Below are positions 26,414 through 35,502 of a DNA stretch of 64,000 nucleotides, in pieces. Made by a program: the position numbers and the translations under genes. Below the pieces are notes generated by a model. It did no database searches, was not told the origin of the DNA, and saw only the letters and a program-made list of their open reading frames with translations. Each line of letters opens with the position of its first letter. Positions within the stretch are counted from its first letter, which is position 1. The stretch is from an uncultured Bacteroidales bacterium. Lineage in GTDB: Bacteria; Bacteroidota; Bacteroidia; Bacteroidales; UBA932. Where the stretch lies: positions 62,001 to 126,000 of the forward strand of contig CALUQB010000001.1 of NCBI GenBank assembly GCA_944322815.1, given 5' to 3'.

Positions 26414-27385
26414 ATGCCAAAGTATATATTCAATAAGGATACTCTTTCGTACGAAGTTTACAAATCATCAGGGAAACTGAAGGTTTTCAGAGGTCTGGCG
26501 TTTTTTGCCGCCAGTGTGGCTGTGGCTTTCCTGTATCTGTGGTTTTATACTTCCGTTCTGGGATGCGATCTTCCGAAAACCGCTTTTCTGAAGAAAAACA
26601 ATGCCAGGCTTAATTCACAGCTCGAACTTCTGAACAGGAATCTGGATTCGGATGCCGAATATCTGGAGTCTTTCCAGTCGAGGGACAACGATATCTACCG
26701 TTCGGTATTCGGAATGAATGAAATTCCTGAAGAGGTGAGAAATGCAGGCTTCGGCGGTGTGAACAGGTATGCATATCTCGATGCCATAGACAGGACGGGA
26801 CTCCTGACGCGGACTGAGGTGCGTCTCGACATTCTCACTAAAAAGGCATACGTCCAGTCCAATTCATTTGACGAAATAGAGTCGGTAGCCAAGAAGGCCG
26901 GAGACATGGCAGCCTGCATCCCTTCTGTGCCGCCTGTAGTGCCTGACAAGAACACATATCGCATATCCAGTTCATTCGGCTACAGATCGGACCCTTTTAC
27001 CGGGACAAAGAAACGTCACACCGGAATGGACTTCGCATGCCATGTCGGTAATCATGTCTATGCTACGGCCGACGGTGTCGTCGAGTCGGTTTCGTCAGGT
27101 TCCTACGGTTACGGAAAATTCATAGTAGTGGATCATGGATTCGGCTACAAGACCAGGTATGCGCATCTTTCGAGCATAGGAGTCGAAGAGGGCATGACAG
27201 TCAGAAGAGGTACGCTGATAGGGCTTTCCGGTAATTCGGGAAGATCTTCCGGACCGCATCTTCACTACGAGGTCATGTATATGGGGCGTTATATGAATCC
27301 GCTGAACTACATGGATCTCGATATGGGGAAAGACGAGTATGCCCAGGTCACTGAAAAGGCTTTGTCATCACGAAATCCTGCATAA
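26414..27385 (+). CDS. M23 family metallopeptidase (membrane-anchored)
   Basis: 323 residues. A short cytoplasmic tail is followed by one membrane span (about 25-45, LAFFAASVAVAFLYLWFY), a helical region (about 55-165) and a C-terminal LytM/M23 domain with the zinc-site motifs HTGMDF and HLHYE. The domain is a peptidoglycan endopeptidase fold; both motifs are intact, so activity is plausible. Closely followed (15 bases) by a paralogue with the same layout. Together they may remodel the cell wall in division or elongation; the exact role is unknown. Confidence 0.92.
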   Translation: MPKYIFNKDTLSYEVYKSSGKLKVFRGLAFFAASVAVAFLYLWFYTSVLGCDLPKTAFLKKNNARLNSQLELLNRNLDSDAEYLESFQSRDNDIYRSVFGMNEIPEEVRNAGFGGVNRYAYLDAIDRTGLLTRTEVRLDILTKKAYVQSNSFDEIESVAKKAGDMAACIPSVPPVVPDKNTYRISSSFGYRSDPFTGTKKRHTGMDFACHVGNHVYATADGVVESVSSGSYGYGKFIVVDHGFGYKTRYAHLSSIGVEEGMTVRRGTLIGLSGNSGRSSGPHLHYEVMYMGRYMNPLNYMDLDMGKDEYAQVTEKALSSRNPA

Positions 27386-27400
27386 AGTCGGAATCTGGAG

Positions 27401-28354
27401 ATGGGCAAGAAAAAATATGTTTTCGACAGTGAAGATTTCAGTGTCGGCAGGCCTGAGCGGAAGGGGAGGAAGGTAGCCTTGCTCGTGCTGAAGTTCTTTC
27501 TTGCCAGCATATCACTGACTGTCGTATATTATGTGATATTCGCCCTGCTTTTCAGTACGGACAAGGAACGCGCCCTGCAGAACGAGAACAGGATGCTGGA
27601 GAGGATGTATCCGGAAATGAACAGAAAGGCCGAGCTCCTCGATGAGGTGGTGGAGGGGCTGAAAGTCCGTGACATGAAGATTTACGAGGATATATTCGAG
27701 ACGGAAGCACCCGAACTGGACAAGATACTTGATGTCAATCTGATGCCGCTCACCGACTCTCTCACCGAAGAAAATCTGGTCAAGCTTACGGAAGCGAAAG
27801 CCTCCAGGCTCATGACCGGAGCCGGAAAAGTCGAGGACAACATGAGGCATGTCCTCAGACTGCTATCCGAAGACGGCTATACGGCTCCTCCCATGCACCT
27901 TCCTCTTTCGAATTTCTCCCTTCCGATGACAGGAGCTTCTGTGGGCAGGAAAATGAATCCGTTCTATAAGGTGACAGGAGAACATGACGGGCTGGATTTC
28001 ATGGCGCCGCTTGGCGATGAAGTGCTCGCTGCGGCGGACGGGACGGTTTCCCAGGTGACACGGTCGAGAAGGGGGGAAGGAAACGTGGTGGTCATGGAAC
28101 ATTCGGGCGGTTACAGTACGAAATATGCGCATCTGCAGGATATTACGGTCAGAAAAGGACAGCAGGTGACACGGGGGACCGTCATCGGACATGTCGGGAT
28201 GTCCGGACTTTCATTTGCACCGCATCTTCATTATGAAGTATGGAAGGATACCGTCCTGTGCGACCCGGTAAACTTTTTATTCGGTTCCGTGGATCCGGGT
28301 GAATATGCCCACATGTTCATCGTGTCGGTTGCCACCGGCCAATCATTGGATTGA
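27401..28354 (+). CDS. M23 family metallopeptidase, tandem paralogue
   Basis: 317 residues with the same layout as its neighbour: basic cytoplasmic start, one span (about 25-47, FFLASISLTVVYYVIFALLF), helical region and C-terminal M23 domain. Its first zinc motif is HDGLDF and the second HLHYE, so the ligands are kept. The sequence outside these motifs has diverged clearly from the first copy, which indicates an old duplication. A MerR-like regulator starts 4 bases after the stop, suggesting translational coupling. Confidence 0.92.
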   Translation: MGKKKYVFDSEDFSVGRPERKGRKVALLVLKFFLASISLTVVYYVIFALLFSTDKERALQNENRMLERMYPEMNRKAELLDEVVEGLKVRDMKIYEDIFETEAPELDKILDVNLMPLTDSLTEENLVKLTEAKASRLMTGAGKVEDNMRHVLRLLSEDGYTAPPMHLPLSNFSLPMTGASVGRKMNPFYKVTGEHDGLDFMAPLGDEVLAAADGTVSQVTRSRRGEGNVVVMEHSGGYSTKYAHLQDITVRKGQQVTRGTVIGHVGMSGLSFAPHLHYEVWKDTVLCDPVNFLFGSVDPGEYAHMFIVSVATGQSLD

Positions 28355-28358
28355 GACA

Positions 28359-28673
28359 ATGGAAAAGATATTCTATAGTATAGGTGAAGTGGCGGATATT
28401 CTCGACGAGAATGTCTCGCTGGTCCGTTTCTGGTCGGATACGTTCCCGAAATTCATCCGGCCCATGCGGAATGCAAAAGGAAACAGGATGTTTTCGGCTG
28501 ATGACGTGCAGACATTCCGTCAGATCCATTATCTGGTACGGACAGGCCTTACTTTGGAAGGTGCAGCACGCCGGTTGCGGGATGATCGCGCTGCTGTGGC
28601 GGCGGAACTGAAGGTGCTCGACTCCCTCAAATCCATCCGGGAACAGCTTCTCGAAGTCCGGGCATCCATGTAG
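28359..28673 (+). CDS. MerR-like DNA-binding protein
   Basis: 104 residues from the ATG at 28359; longer in-frame versions would run into the peptidase gene. The N-terminal winged helix is of MerR type (YSIGEVADILDENVSLVRFW, then NRMFSADDVQTFRQIHYLV) with a helical C-terminus. There is no effector domain and no metal-binding Cys, so it is a minimal MerR protein of the kind found in many Bacteroidota. The target genes are unknown; the neighbouring peptidases are candidates only by position. Confidence 0.85.
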   Translation: MEKIFYSIGEVADILDENVSLVRFWSDTFPKFIRPMRNAKGNRMFSADDVQTFRQIHYLVRTGLTLEGAARRLRDDRAAVAAELKVLDSLKSIREQLLEVRASM

Positions 28674-28703
28674 CGTTATAAGGTATCGAAAAGTTGATGA
28701 AAA

Positions 28704-29483
28704 ATGTATAAGGTCAAGGACATAGTCAGGGTGATAGAGGATTTCGCCCCTCTTTCCATCCAGGAAAAATGGGACAACAGCGGTCTGTCGATAGGCTCCC
28801 CTGAGTCGGAAGTCTCGTCCGTGCTTTTGGGGCTGGACTGCACTCCGGAACTGGTGGACGAAGCAGTGGAATTCGGTGCAGACATGATAGTGACGCATCA
28901 TCCGCTTATATTTTCCGGTCTCAGGAAAATTTCCCCGGATGATCCGACCGGCTCTGCCGTCATGAAAGCCATTTCAGCCGGTATATCCGTTTATGCGGCC
29001 CATACTACCGCGGACAAGGTGATGGCCGGGGTCAGCGGAGCCATGGCGGCACGCCTGGGGCTTGAGTCTGTTTCGGTACTCGATCCGGAAGAAGGCGGGA
29101 CAGGGCTTGGCGTGACAGGAAATTTCGCTTCCCCGATGACAGCTGAGGAGGCGTTGCAATATGTGAAGGAGAAGTTTTCCCTGAAAGTCATCCGATCTTC
29201 GCGTCCTGTCAGCGGACTGATAAGCCGGGTGGCCGTATGCGGCGGTGCAGGCTCCTCCCTTATAGACAGAGCCATGGCAGCCGGAGCCGACCTGTATATC
29301 ACCGGGGATGTCTCATATCATCATTTTTTCACCCGGAATGATTTCATGATCATGGATATCGGACATTACGAGAGTGAGAAAGACATAGTTCACGTATTAT
29401 TTTCATTGATAAAGAAAAATTTTCCTAACTTTGCAGTCCGAATTACGGAGAATTTGAATAGTAACCCGATATATTATTTTTAA
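28704..29483 (+). CDS. NIF3-like dinuclear metal centre protein (DUF34)
   Basis: 259 residues. The metal-binding motifs are THHPLIF, AHTTADKV and a C-terminal GHYESEK, as in the NIF3/YbgI family, with a GDVSYHHFF strand. It is sometimes annotated as GTP cyclohydrolase 1 type 2; that activity is not general for the family, so the function should be left as a metal-dependent hydrolase-like protein. A promoter-like element for the next gene lies within its 3' end. Confidence 0.93.
   Translation: MYKVKDIVRVIEDFAPLSIQEKWDNSGLSIGSPESEVSSVLLGLDCTPELVDEAVEFGADMIVTHHPLIFSGLRKISPDDPTGSAVMKAISAGISVYAAHTTADKVMAGVSGAMAARLGLESVSVLDPEEGGTGLGVTGNFASPMTAEEALQYVKEKFSLKVIRSSRPVSGLISRVAVCGGAGSSLIDRAMAAGADLYITGDVSYHHFFTRNDFMIMDIGHYESEKDIVHVLFSLIKKNFPNFAVRITENLNSNPIYYF
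29406..29433 (+). promoter_or_regulatory. Intragenic promoter for zinc-ribbon protein/dnaB
   Basis: TAACTTTG at 29426-29433 is an exact TAnnTTTG match inside the NIF3 gene, 55 bases before the next start, with a TTG element ending at 29408 (17-base spacing) and an AT-rich stretch between. Confidence 0.5.
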
Positions 29484-29488
29484 GCGAA

Positions 29489-30298
29489 ATGGCTAAGAAA
29501 ACGAAGAAAATTGAAACCCCTATCGACCAGAGGGAAACATTCGTGTCCATCCAGAAAAGCTTTGCCGATTCAGATCTGAGCGTAGAGGAAAAGCTCAAGA
29601 CACTTTACGCCCTGCAGCAGGCTGACACTGAGATAGACAAGATCCTTCAGCTCAGGGGTGAACTGCCTCTCGAGGTGGAATCTCTCGAGAACGAGATTTC
29701 AGAACTGAAAGGCAAGTCAGCCAGTATTTCGGCCCAGATCGACGAGCTGAATGAGAAGATCAACGAATCGAAGCACAATATCGTCGAATGTGAAGCCCAG
29801 CTGGAGAAGTACAGGTCTCAGCTGGAGAATGTGGCCAACAGCCGTGAATATGATTCACTGAACAAGGAAATCGAGAATCAGGAACTGCTGAAAGCCATAG
29901 CGCAGAAGAATATCGATGAATCGAAGGCTGAAATCGCTTCCAAAAAAATGGATCTCGAAGAGATCAGGGAAAAGACAGATGTCAAGAACGAGGATCTGAA
30001 AGCCAAGAATACGGAGCTGGCCACTATCGTGGAGTCTACGGCTGCCGAGGAGGAACGGCTTCGTGCCAAAAGGGCTGTATGTGCAGAGAAAATCGATGCC
30101 AGGACCATGAGTGCGTACGAGCGCATCAGAAACAGCTGCAACAATCATCTGGCTGTGGTGTCCGTATTCAACGGCGATTCCTGCGGAGGCTGTTTCAACT
30201 CCATCCCTCCACAGAGACTCATCGATATCTCTACGAACAAGAAGATGATCATCTGCGAATACTGTGGCAGAATCCTGGTGAATCCGGACTTCGAATAA
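29489..30298 (+). CDS. Coiled-coil protein with C-terminal C4 zinc ribbon
   Basis: 269 residues. Residues about 35-200 form a long heptad-rich coiled coil (repeated ELKGK, IDELNEKI, ENQELLK patterns). The C-terminus has two CxxC pairs (GDSCGGCFN and ICEYCGR) making a zinc ribbon. This is the DUF164/CdsZ (FlgZ-like) family, present in most Bacteroidota. The function is not firmly known; some relatives act as chaperones or RNA-binding factors. It starts 5 bases after the NIF3 gene, as in many related genomes, and dnaB follows 6 bases later. Confidence 0.93.
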   Translation: MAKKTKKIETPIDQRETFVSIQKSFADSDLSVEEKLKTLYALQQADTEIDKILQLRGELPLEVESLENEISELKGKSASISAQIDELNEKINESKHNIVECEAQLEKYRSQLENVANSREYDSLNKEIENQELLKAIAQKNIDESKAEIASKKMDLEEIREKTDVKNEDLKAKNTELATIVESTAAEEERLRAKRAVCAEKIDARTMSAYERIRNSCNNHLAVVSVFNGDSCGGCFNSIPPQRLIDISTNKKMIICEYCGRILVNPDFE

Positions 30299-30304
30299 TC
30301 TTTT

Positions 30305-31816
30305 ATGGCAGAAGACGGAAAAAAAAGATATTCCAGGAAAAATACTGTCAACCTCGATACGCTAGGGCTTGAGATGGGAAACAAACCGCCTCAAGCTCTT
30401 GACGTCGAAGAGGCAGTGATAGGTGCGCTTCTCATAGAGCCTTCCTGTGTGGATGATTCTGTAGAGGAACTGACTCCGTCCGCTTTCTACAGCGAGAAGC
30501 ACAGGATGATATACCAGGCGATAGTCGCCCTGGTGAACGAACACTCTTCCGTGGATCTGCTGACCGTATCCCAGAAACTCAAGGAGCAGGGAAATTTCGA
30601 GGTAGTAGGAGGGGCTTCGGCTCTGGCGCAGCTGACCCAGAAGGTAGGTGCTGCGGCGCATATCGAGTATTACATCAAGATTCTCAAGCAGAAATGCATC
30701 CAGAGAGAGCTGATCACTGCATCGTATGCCATCCTGAAGGATTCCTACGATGACAGCGTGAACGTAGACCAGCTCATCGACATGGCGCAGACGAAGATTT
30801 TCGCCGCCATCCAGAACAATGTCAAGAAAGATGTCCAGGAGATAGGATCTGTCATAAACCAGGCCATATCCGATATAGAAAGACTGCAGGAGTCCACCGG
30901 GCTGAGCGGTGTTCCGTCCGGTTTCCCTTCTCTGGACAGAATCACTTTCGGCTGGCAGCCGTCAGATCTGATCATAGTGGCTGCCCGCCCGTCCATGGGT
31001 AAGACGGCGTTCGTGATGAATATCGCCAGGAACGCGGCAGTGGACCATCACATGCCGGTAGCGTTTTTTTCCCTTGAAATGCCGGCCATCCAACTGGCCA
31101 AGCGAATGATGGTCTCCGAGACAGGTCTTTCATCGGACAAGATAAAGGGAGGAACCAAACTGGAAAGGTATGAATGGGTGCAGCTGGAGGAAAAACTGAA
31201 GGATCTGGCGAAGGCTCCCCTGTATATAGATGATACTCCGTCTCTTCCTGTCATGGAATTCCGTTCCAAAGTGAAGCGTCTGGTAAACCAGAAGGGTGTG
31301 CGTCTGGTCATTGTGGATTATCTTCAGCTGATGCAGGGACCCATAGAACTCAAGGGCATGAGAGAGCAGGAGGTGGCCGCCATTTCCAGAATGCTCAAGG
31401 CCACTGCCAAGGAGATGAACGTGCCGGTCATCGCCCTGTCGCAGCTCAGCCGCGATGCGGTGAAAAGGCAGGGAAGCAACAACCGTCCGCTGCTCAGCGA
31501 CCTGCGTGAATCAGGCTCTATCGAGCAGGATGCGGATATGGTGCTTTTCATCCACCGGTATGACTATCAGGGACTCAATGAAGATGCTTCCGAGGTCGGC
31601 AAGACGGACCTGATCATAGCGAAGCACCGAAACGGAGAGATCGGTGACGTGCCGCTGACATTCCGGGCGTCCGAGGTCCGCTTTGTGGACAATGAAGATG
31701 CCATGATATCGCAGTCATTTATTCCGGTCTCATCCATCATGAATGAAGATACTTACGATACCGGGGGAGGGGCTTTCCCTTCCGCCAACGGTGAATTTGA
31801 TAATCCGGAATTCTAG
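30305..31816 (+). CDS. dnaB: Replicative DNA helicase DnaB
   Basis: 503 residues. The N-terminal collar domain (about 28-130: PPQALDVEEAVIGALL) is followed by a linker and the RecA-like C-terminal ATPase with Walker A ARPSMGKTA (227-235), Walker B VIVDYLQLM, and the LSQLSRDAVKRQG and DLRESGSIEQDAD motifs. It unwinds DNA at replication forks. No intein interrupts it. The C-terminal end has an acidic, Gly-rich tail. The next gene starts 2 bases later. Confidence 0.97.
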   Translation: MAEDGKKRYSRKNTVNLDTLGLEMGNKPPQALDVEEAVIGALLIEPSCVDDSVEELTPSAFYSEKHRMIYQAIVALVNEHSSVDLLTVSQKLKEQGNFEVVGGASALAQLTQKVGAAAHIEYYIKILKQKCIQRELITASYAILKDSYDDSVNVDQLIDMAQTKIFAAIQNNVKKDVQEIGSVINQAISDIERLQESTGLSGVPSGFPSLDRITFGWQPSDLIIVAARPSMGKTAFVMNIARNAAVDHHMPVAFFSLEMPAIQLAKRMMVSETGLSSDKIKGGTKLERYEWVQLEEKLKDLAKAPLYIDDTPSLPVMEFRSKVKRLVNQKGVRLVIVDYLQLMQGPIELKGMREQEVAAISRMLKATAKEMNVPVIALSQLSRDAVKRQGSNNRPLLSDLRESGSIEQDADMVLFIHRYDYQGLNEDASEVGKTDLIIAKHRNGEIGDVPLTFRASEVRFVDNEDAMISQSFIPVSSIMNEDTYDTGGGAFPSANGEFDNPEF

Positions 31817-31818
31817 TC

Positions 31819-32688
31819 ATGTCACCTAAAATCCTGTGTGTGCTCATATCCGTGATACTGCCGTTGTCGGCAGCAGGCCAGACCAGATCCTGGTCGTCAG
31901 GAGGCTGTGTGCCGGTGCAGGACATCGCAGATGGAGACTCATTGGCCTATCAGGCCGGAGAGAAATTCTCATTCTCGATACATTATGAATGGGGTGCGAT
32001 AGATTCCGATGTGGGCTGGGCGAATATCGTTCTGGACACGCTTCGGGTAAACGGGACAAAATCCTGGCATTGCATGGTTTACGGCCGCACTACCAGGCTC
32101 TATGACCTTTTCTTCCCGGTAAGGGAGAATTTCCAGTCCTGGTTCTCCTATGACGGCCTGCAGCCGTTGATGTTTACACGAGATACCCGTGAAGGCAAAT
32201 ACAAGGCGCGGAATACATACGCCTACAGACGCGGAGGTCTGGCCGGAGACCATATCATGGCAGACGTGTTTACCACGAGCGACGGAGACAGGTCTGTCAG
32301 CCTCCCTCTGGATTCCTGCACTTTCGATCTTCCTGCGCTTTTCTATTATGCCAGGAACATGGATTTCGACACTGTAGTGCCGGATGTGAAATATCCCATG
32401 ACATTCGCCATCGATGACGATATCTACAACGTTTATTTCATTCTGCGCGGACGTGAGACCATCAAGGTCCGCGGTGTGGGAACTGTGAAGACCATAAGGT
32501 TTTCCGTGAAGCTTATCTCCGGAAACGTTTTTACCGGAGAGGAAGATCTTTCCGTATGGATTTCCGATGACGAAAACAGGATCCCCGTACTGTTCGAGGC
32601 TCCTATACTGGTAGGTGTCGCCTCGGGCAGGATCACGGACTGGTCCGGGCTGAAACACCCTTTCACCGCATTGATCAAAAAACGATAA
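31819..32688 (+). CDS. DUF3108 exported protein
   Basis: 289 residues with a signal peptide (ILCVLISVILPLSAAGQ). The mature part (QAGEKFSFSIHYEWG, then VVLDTLRVNG-like strands and GRETIKVRG, DENRIPVLFEAPILVG) matches DUF3108, periplasmic beta-rich proteins of unknown function in Bacteroidota and Proteobacteria. It is 2 bases after dnaB and 10 bases before the rseC-like gene. Confidence 0.88.
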   Translation: MSPKILCVLISVILPLSAAGQTRSWSSGGCVPVQDIADGDSLAYQAGEKFSFSIHYEWGAIDSDVGWANIVLDTLRVNGTKSWHCMVYGRTTRLYDLFFPVRENFQSWFSYDGLQPLMFTRDTREGKYKARNTYAYRRGGLAGDHIMADVFTTSDGDRSVSLPLDSCTFDLPALFYYARNMDFDTVVPDVKYPMTFAIDDDIYNVYFILRGRETIKVRGVGTVKTIRFSVKLISGNVFTGEEDLSVWISDDENRIPVLFEAPILVGVASGRITDWSGLKHPFTALIKKR

Positions 32689-32698
32689 ATATCTTATT

Positions 32699-33115
32699 AT
32701 GGCCAAGAATGAAATTTCACACAAGGGAGTCATAAAATCCATCACTCCAGAACTGACGACAGTGGAAATAGTCTCTACATCAGCCTGTGCCGAATGTCAC
32801 GCAAAGGGCATGTGCGGAGTGGCTGAATCGAAAATCAAGGAAATATCCGTACCGACCGACCCTTATTCGGAGCATTCCGCAGGGGATGAAGTCGAGGTCG
32901 TACTGAAAAAATCCATGGGATTGAAAGCCGTATGGATATCTTATGTAATTCCTTTGCTCATTTTAATGATTTTAATATTATCTTTGTCGTCCGTTAACGT
33001 GCACGAAGTCTATGCGGGTCTGGGGGCGATAGCCGGTGTGGCACTTTATTATCTGGTCATATACCTTATGAGGGACAGACTGGCCAATGATTTCGTGTTC
33101 TACATAAAACGATGA
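32699..33115 (+). CDS. RseC/MucC-like protein (SoxR-reducing system)
   Basis: 138 residues. The N-terminal beta part has a Cys cluster (CAECHAKGMC, plus a later Ser/Glu region); the C-terminal half has two membrane spans (about 80-100 and 108-128). This is the RseC family; in other bacteria RseC works with the Rsx/Rnf complex, and in Bacteroidota it sits directly before rnfB, as here. It may help assemble or couple the complex. The gene carries the promoter proposed for rnfB in its own sequence. Confidence 0.92.
   Translation: MAKNEISHKGVIKSITPELTTVEIVSTSACAECHAKGMCGVAESKIKEISVPTDPYSEHSAGDEVEVVLKKSMGLKAVWISYVIPLLILMILILSLSSVNVHEVYAGLGAIAGVALYYLVIYLMRDRLANDFVFYIKR
32953..32986 (+). promoter_or_regulatory. 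Promoter of rnf operon, inside rseC
   Basis: TTTG at 32953-32956, then 22 bases, then TATCTTTG at 32979-32986: both Bacteroidota elements are exact. The stretch is AT-rich and lies in the region coding the first membrane span. It would give the rnf genes a start separate from the dnaB unit with a leader of about 175 bases. Confidence 0.6.
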
Positions 33116-33168
33116 CGGGAACATTCCTGTTAATAACATGAAACTAATTAATTAAAACCTAAATTATA

Positions 33169-34107
33169 ATGACTACAACAATTATCTGGACTATTGTGGC
33201 TATCACCGTCCTGGGAGTCCTGCTTGCGGTAGTCCTTTATCTTGTGGCTAACAAGTTCAAGGTGGAGGAAGACCCGAGAATCGACGAAGTGGAGAAGGTG
33301 ATGCCAGGAGCCAACTGTGGCGGCTGCGGTTTTGCAGGATGCCGGGCTTTCGCCCAGTCCTGTGTCGAAGCAGCCAATCTGGACAACAATTACTGTCCGG
33401 TCGGCGGAAACGAGGTAATGAAAAAGGTAGCAGCCGTCTTAGGGCTTGAAGCGAAAGAAAAAGCTCCTATGGTGGCTGTTGTCCGTTGTAACGGTACCTG
33501 TGCGAACCGTCCGACTGTGAACGAGTACGATGGAATCAAGTCATGCAAGGTCAAGGCTGCCCTTTACAGCGGTGATACCGGCTGTTTCTACGGCTGTCTC
33601 GGCTGCGGAGACTGCGTCGCTGCTTGTCAGTTCGGTGCGATCTCGATGGATCCCGAGACAGGACTTCCTGTAGTGGACGAGGAGAAGTGTACGGCTTGCG
33701 GAGCCTGCGTGAAAGCCTGCCCTAAGAAAATCATCGAGCTCAGGAACAAGGGACCTAAGAACAGGCGTGTATTCGTTTCATGCGTGAACATGGAGAAGGG
33801 CGCTGCGGCACGCAAGGCTTGTTCCGCTGCCTGCATCGGCTGCGGCAAATGTGCCAAGGAGTGTCCGTTCGGCGCGATTACAGTCGAGCACAATGTGGCA
33901 TATATCGACTTCAACAAGTGCAAGCTGTGCAGAAAATGCGTGGCTGTATGTCCGACCGGAGCCATTCACGATGTGAATTTCCCGACCCCGGCGCCAAAGC
34001 CTGAAAAGCCGGCTCCGAAACCTGCTGCCGAAGCGGTAAAACCGGCGGCTCCGAAACCTGAACCGGCCCCCGCGGCAAGTCCTGCAACAGATAAAAAAGA
34101 GGAGTAG
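33169..34107 (+). CDS. rnfB: Electron transport complex subunit RnfB
   Basis: 312 residues. One N-terminal membrane span (about 4-27) is followed by the RnfB Fe-S domain (GANCGGCGFAGC) and then four ferredoxin-type CxxCxxCxxxC motifs (LGCGDCVAAC, TACGACVKAC, IGCGKCAKEC, KLCRKCVAVC). Enterobacterial RsxB has two such motifs, so this is an expanded form like those of anaerobes. The C-terminus is a low-complexity Pro/Ala/Lys tail. It accepts electrons from ferredoxin for the ion-pumping Rnf complex. First of six consecutive rnf genes. Confidence 0.96.
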   Translation: MTTTIIWTIVAITVLGVLLAVVLYLVANKFKVEEDPRIDEVEKVMPGANCGGCGFAGCRAFAQSCVEAANLDNNYCPVGGNEVMKKVAAVLGLEAKEKAPMVAVVRCNGTCANRPTVNEYDGIKSCKVKAALYSGDTGCFYGCLGCGDCVAACQFGAISMDPETGLPVVDEEKCTACGACVKACPKKIIELRNKGPKNRRVFVSCVNMEKGAAARKACSAACIGCGKCAKECPFGAITVEHNVAYIDFNKCKLCRKCVAVCPTGAIHDVNFPTPAPKPEKPAPKPAAEAVKPAAPKPEPAPAASPATDKKEE

Positions 34108-34110
34108 ACT

Positions 34111-35472
34111 ATGAAGAAGACGTTTTCAATAGGCGGAGTTCATCCGGATGACAATAAAATCTCGGCAGGTTGCGCCATAGAAGTGCTTCCTGTTCCCAAG
34201 ACAGTTTACATATCCATGGCCCAGCATCTGGGCGGACCGGCGAAAGCCATTGTCGCTGCAGGCGACAAAGTGAAGACAGGCCAGGTGATCGGAGAGCCTA
34301 CGGGATTCATTTCCGCGTATGTGCATTCATCTGTGACAGGTACGGTGAAGTCGGTAGGTCTGCGCAAGGATCTTGCCGGCATCCCGGTAGTGCACGTAGA
34401 GATAGAAGTGGCACCTGACGAGTGGGCCGAAGGTATCGATACTACCGATACTCTCGTAACTGAAATACCTCAGGACCCGAAATTCATCGTCGACAGGATC
34501 AAGAGCAACGGAGTGGTCGGTCTCGGTGGAGCCACCTTCCCGACCAATGTCAAACTCTGTCCTCCTCCTGACAAGAAGGCCGACATCCTCATCCTGAACG
34601 GTGCGGAATGCGAGCCGTATCTGACTTCCGACTACCGTATCATGATAGAGAAACCGCAGCAGATCATCGTAGGGGCAGCTCTTATGAAACGGGTTCTCGG
34701 TGTGGACCATGTGGTGGTAGGCATCGAGGAAAACAAGCCTGAGGCTATCGCGAAAATGAAGGAAGCCATAGCTTCACTGTCCGCCGCTTCTTCCGACTAT
34801 GACGGGATAGAGGTGGTGACCCTGAAGAAGAAATATCCACAGGGAGGTGAAAAACAGCTTATAGACGCCATCACGCACAGACAGGTGAAGTCCATGGGAC
34901 TTCCGATAGATGTAGGCGCCGTAGTACAGAACGTGGCTACATCGCTGGCTGTGTACGATGCGGTCCAGAAGAACAAGCCGTTGATAGACAACACTATCAC
35001 CGTGACCGGAGAGTGTTTCCCCAAGCAGAGCAACCTCCTGGTCCGTGTAGGTACACCTCTTTCATATATCATAGACTATCTTGGCGGAGTGCCGGAGACT
35101 GCGGCCAAAGCCATCAGCGGTGGTCCTATGATGGGTAAGGCTATCGCCAATCTGGACGCCGCCACCCTGAAAGGGACTTCATCCGTGCTCTTCCTGACAG
35201 AAGCCCAGACCAGAAGGAATCCGGAGACGAACTGCATCCGCTGCGGCAAATGTGCCGAGGCCTGCCCTATGGGACTCGAGCCGTTCCTCCTGAACAAGCT
35301 GGCCCGTAACGGCATGATGGACGAACTGGAGCAGAATGCCGTGCAGGACTGCATCGAATGCGGCTGCTGTCTCTATTCATGTCCTGCAAACATTCCTCTG
35401 CTGGATATCATCCGTGTCGCAAAGGGCGATGTGATCAGGATCATAAGAAGCAGGACTGCTCCGAAGAAATGA
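34111..35472 (+). CDS. rnfC: Electron transport complex subunit RnfC
   Basis: 453 residues. An N-terminal barrel-sandwich part (GGVHPDDNK, HLGGPAKAIVAAGDKVKTGQ in sections), the NADH/FMN-binding Rossmann part (GVVGLGGATFPT, LILNGAECEPYLTSDYR) and two C-terminal [4Fe-4S] motifs (IRCGKCAEACP and IECGCCLYSCP). It is the peripheral NADH-interacting subunit. It begins 3 bases after rnfB. Confidence 0.97.
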   Translation: MKKTFSIGGVHPDDNKISAGCAIEVLPVPKTVYISMAQHLGGPAKAIVAAGDKVKTGQVIGEPTGFISAYVHSSVTGTVKSVGLRKDLAGIPVVHVEIEVAPDEWAEGIDTTDTLVTEIPQDPKFIVDRIKSNGVVGLGGATFPTNVKLCPPPDKKADILILNGAECEPYLTSDYRIMIEKPQQIIVGAALMKRVLGVDHVVVGIEENKPEAIAKMKEAIASLSAASSDYDGIEVVTLKKKYPQGGEKQLIDAITHRQVKSMGLPIDVGAVVQNVATSLAVYDAVQKNKPLIDNTITVTGECFPKQSNLLVRVGTPLSYIIDYLGGVPETAAKAISGGPMMGKAIANLDAATLKGTSSVLFLTEAQTRRNPETNCIRCGKCAEACPMGLEPFLLNKLARNGMMDELEQNAVQDCIECGCCLYSCPANIPLLDIIRVAKGDVIRIIRSRTAPKK

Positions 35473-35502
35473 TATAGTAGAATTTTAAACAGATAAGGAA
35501 AA

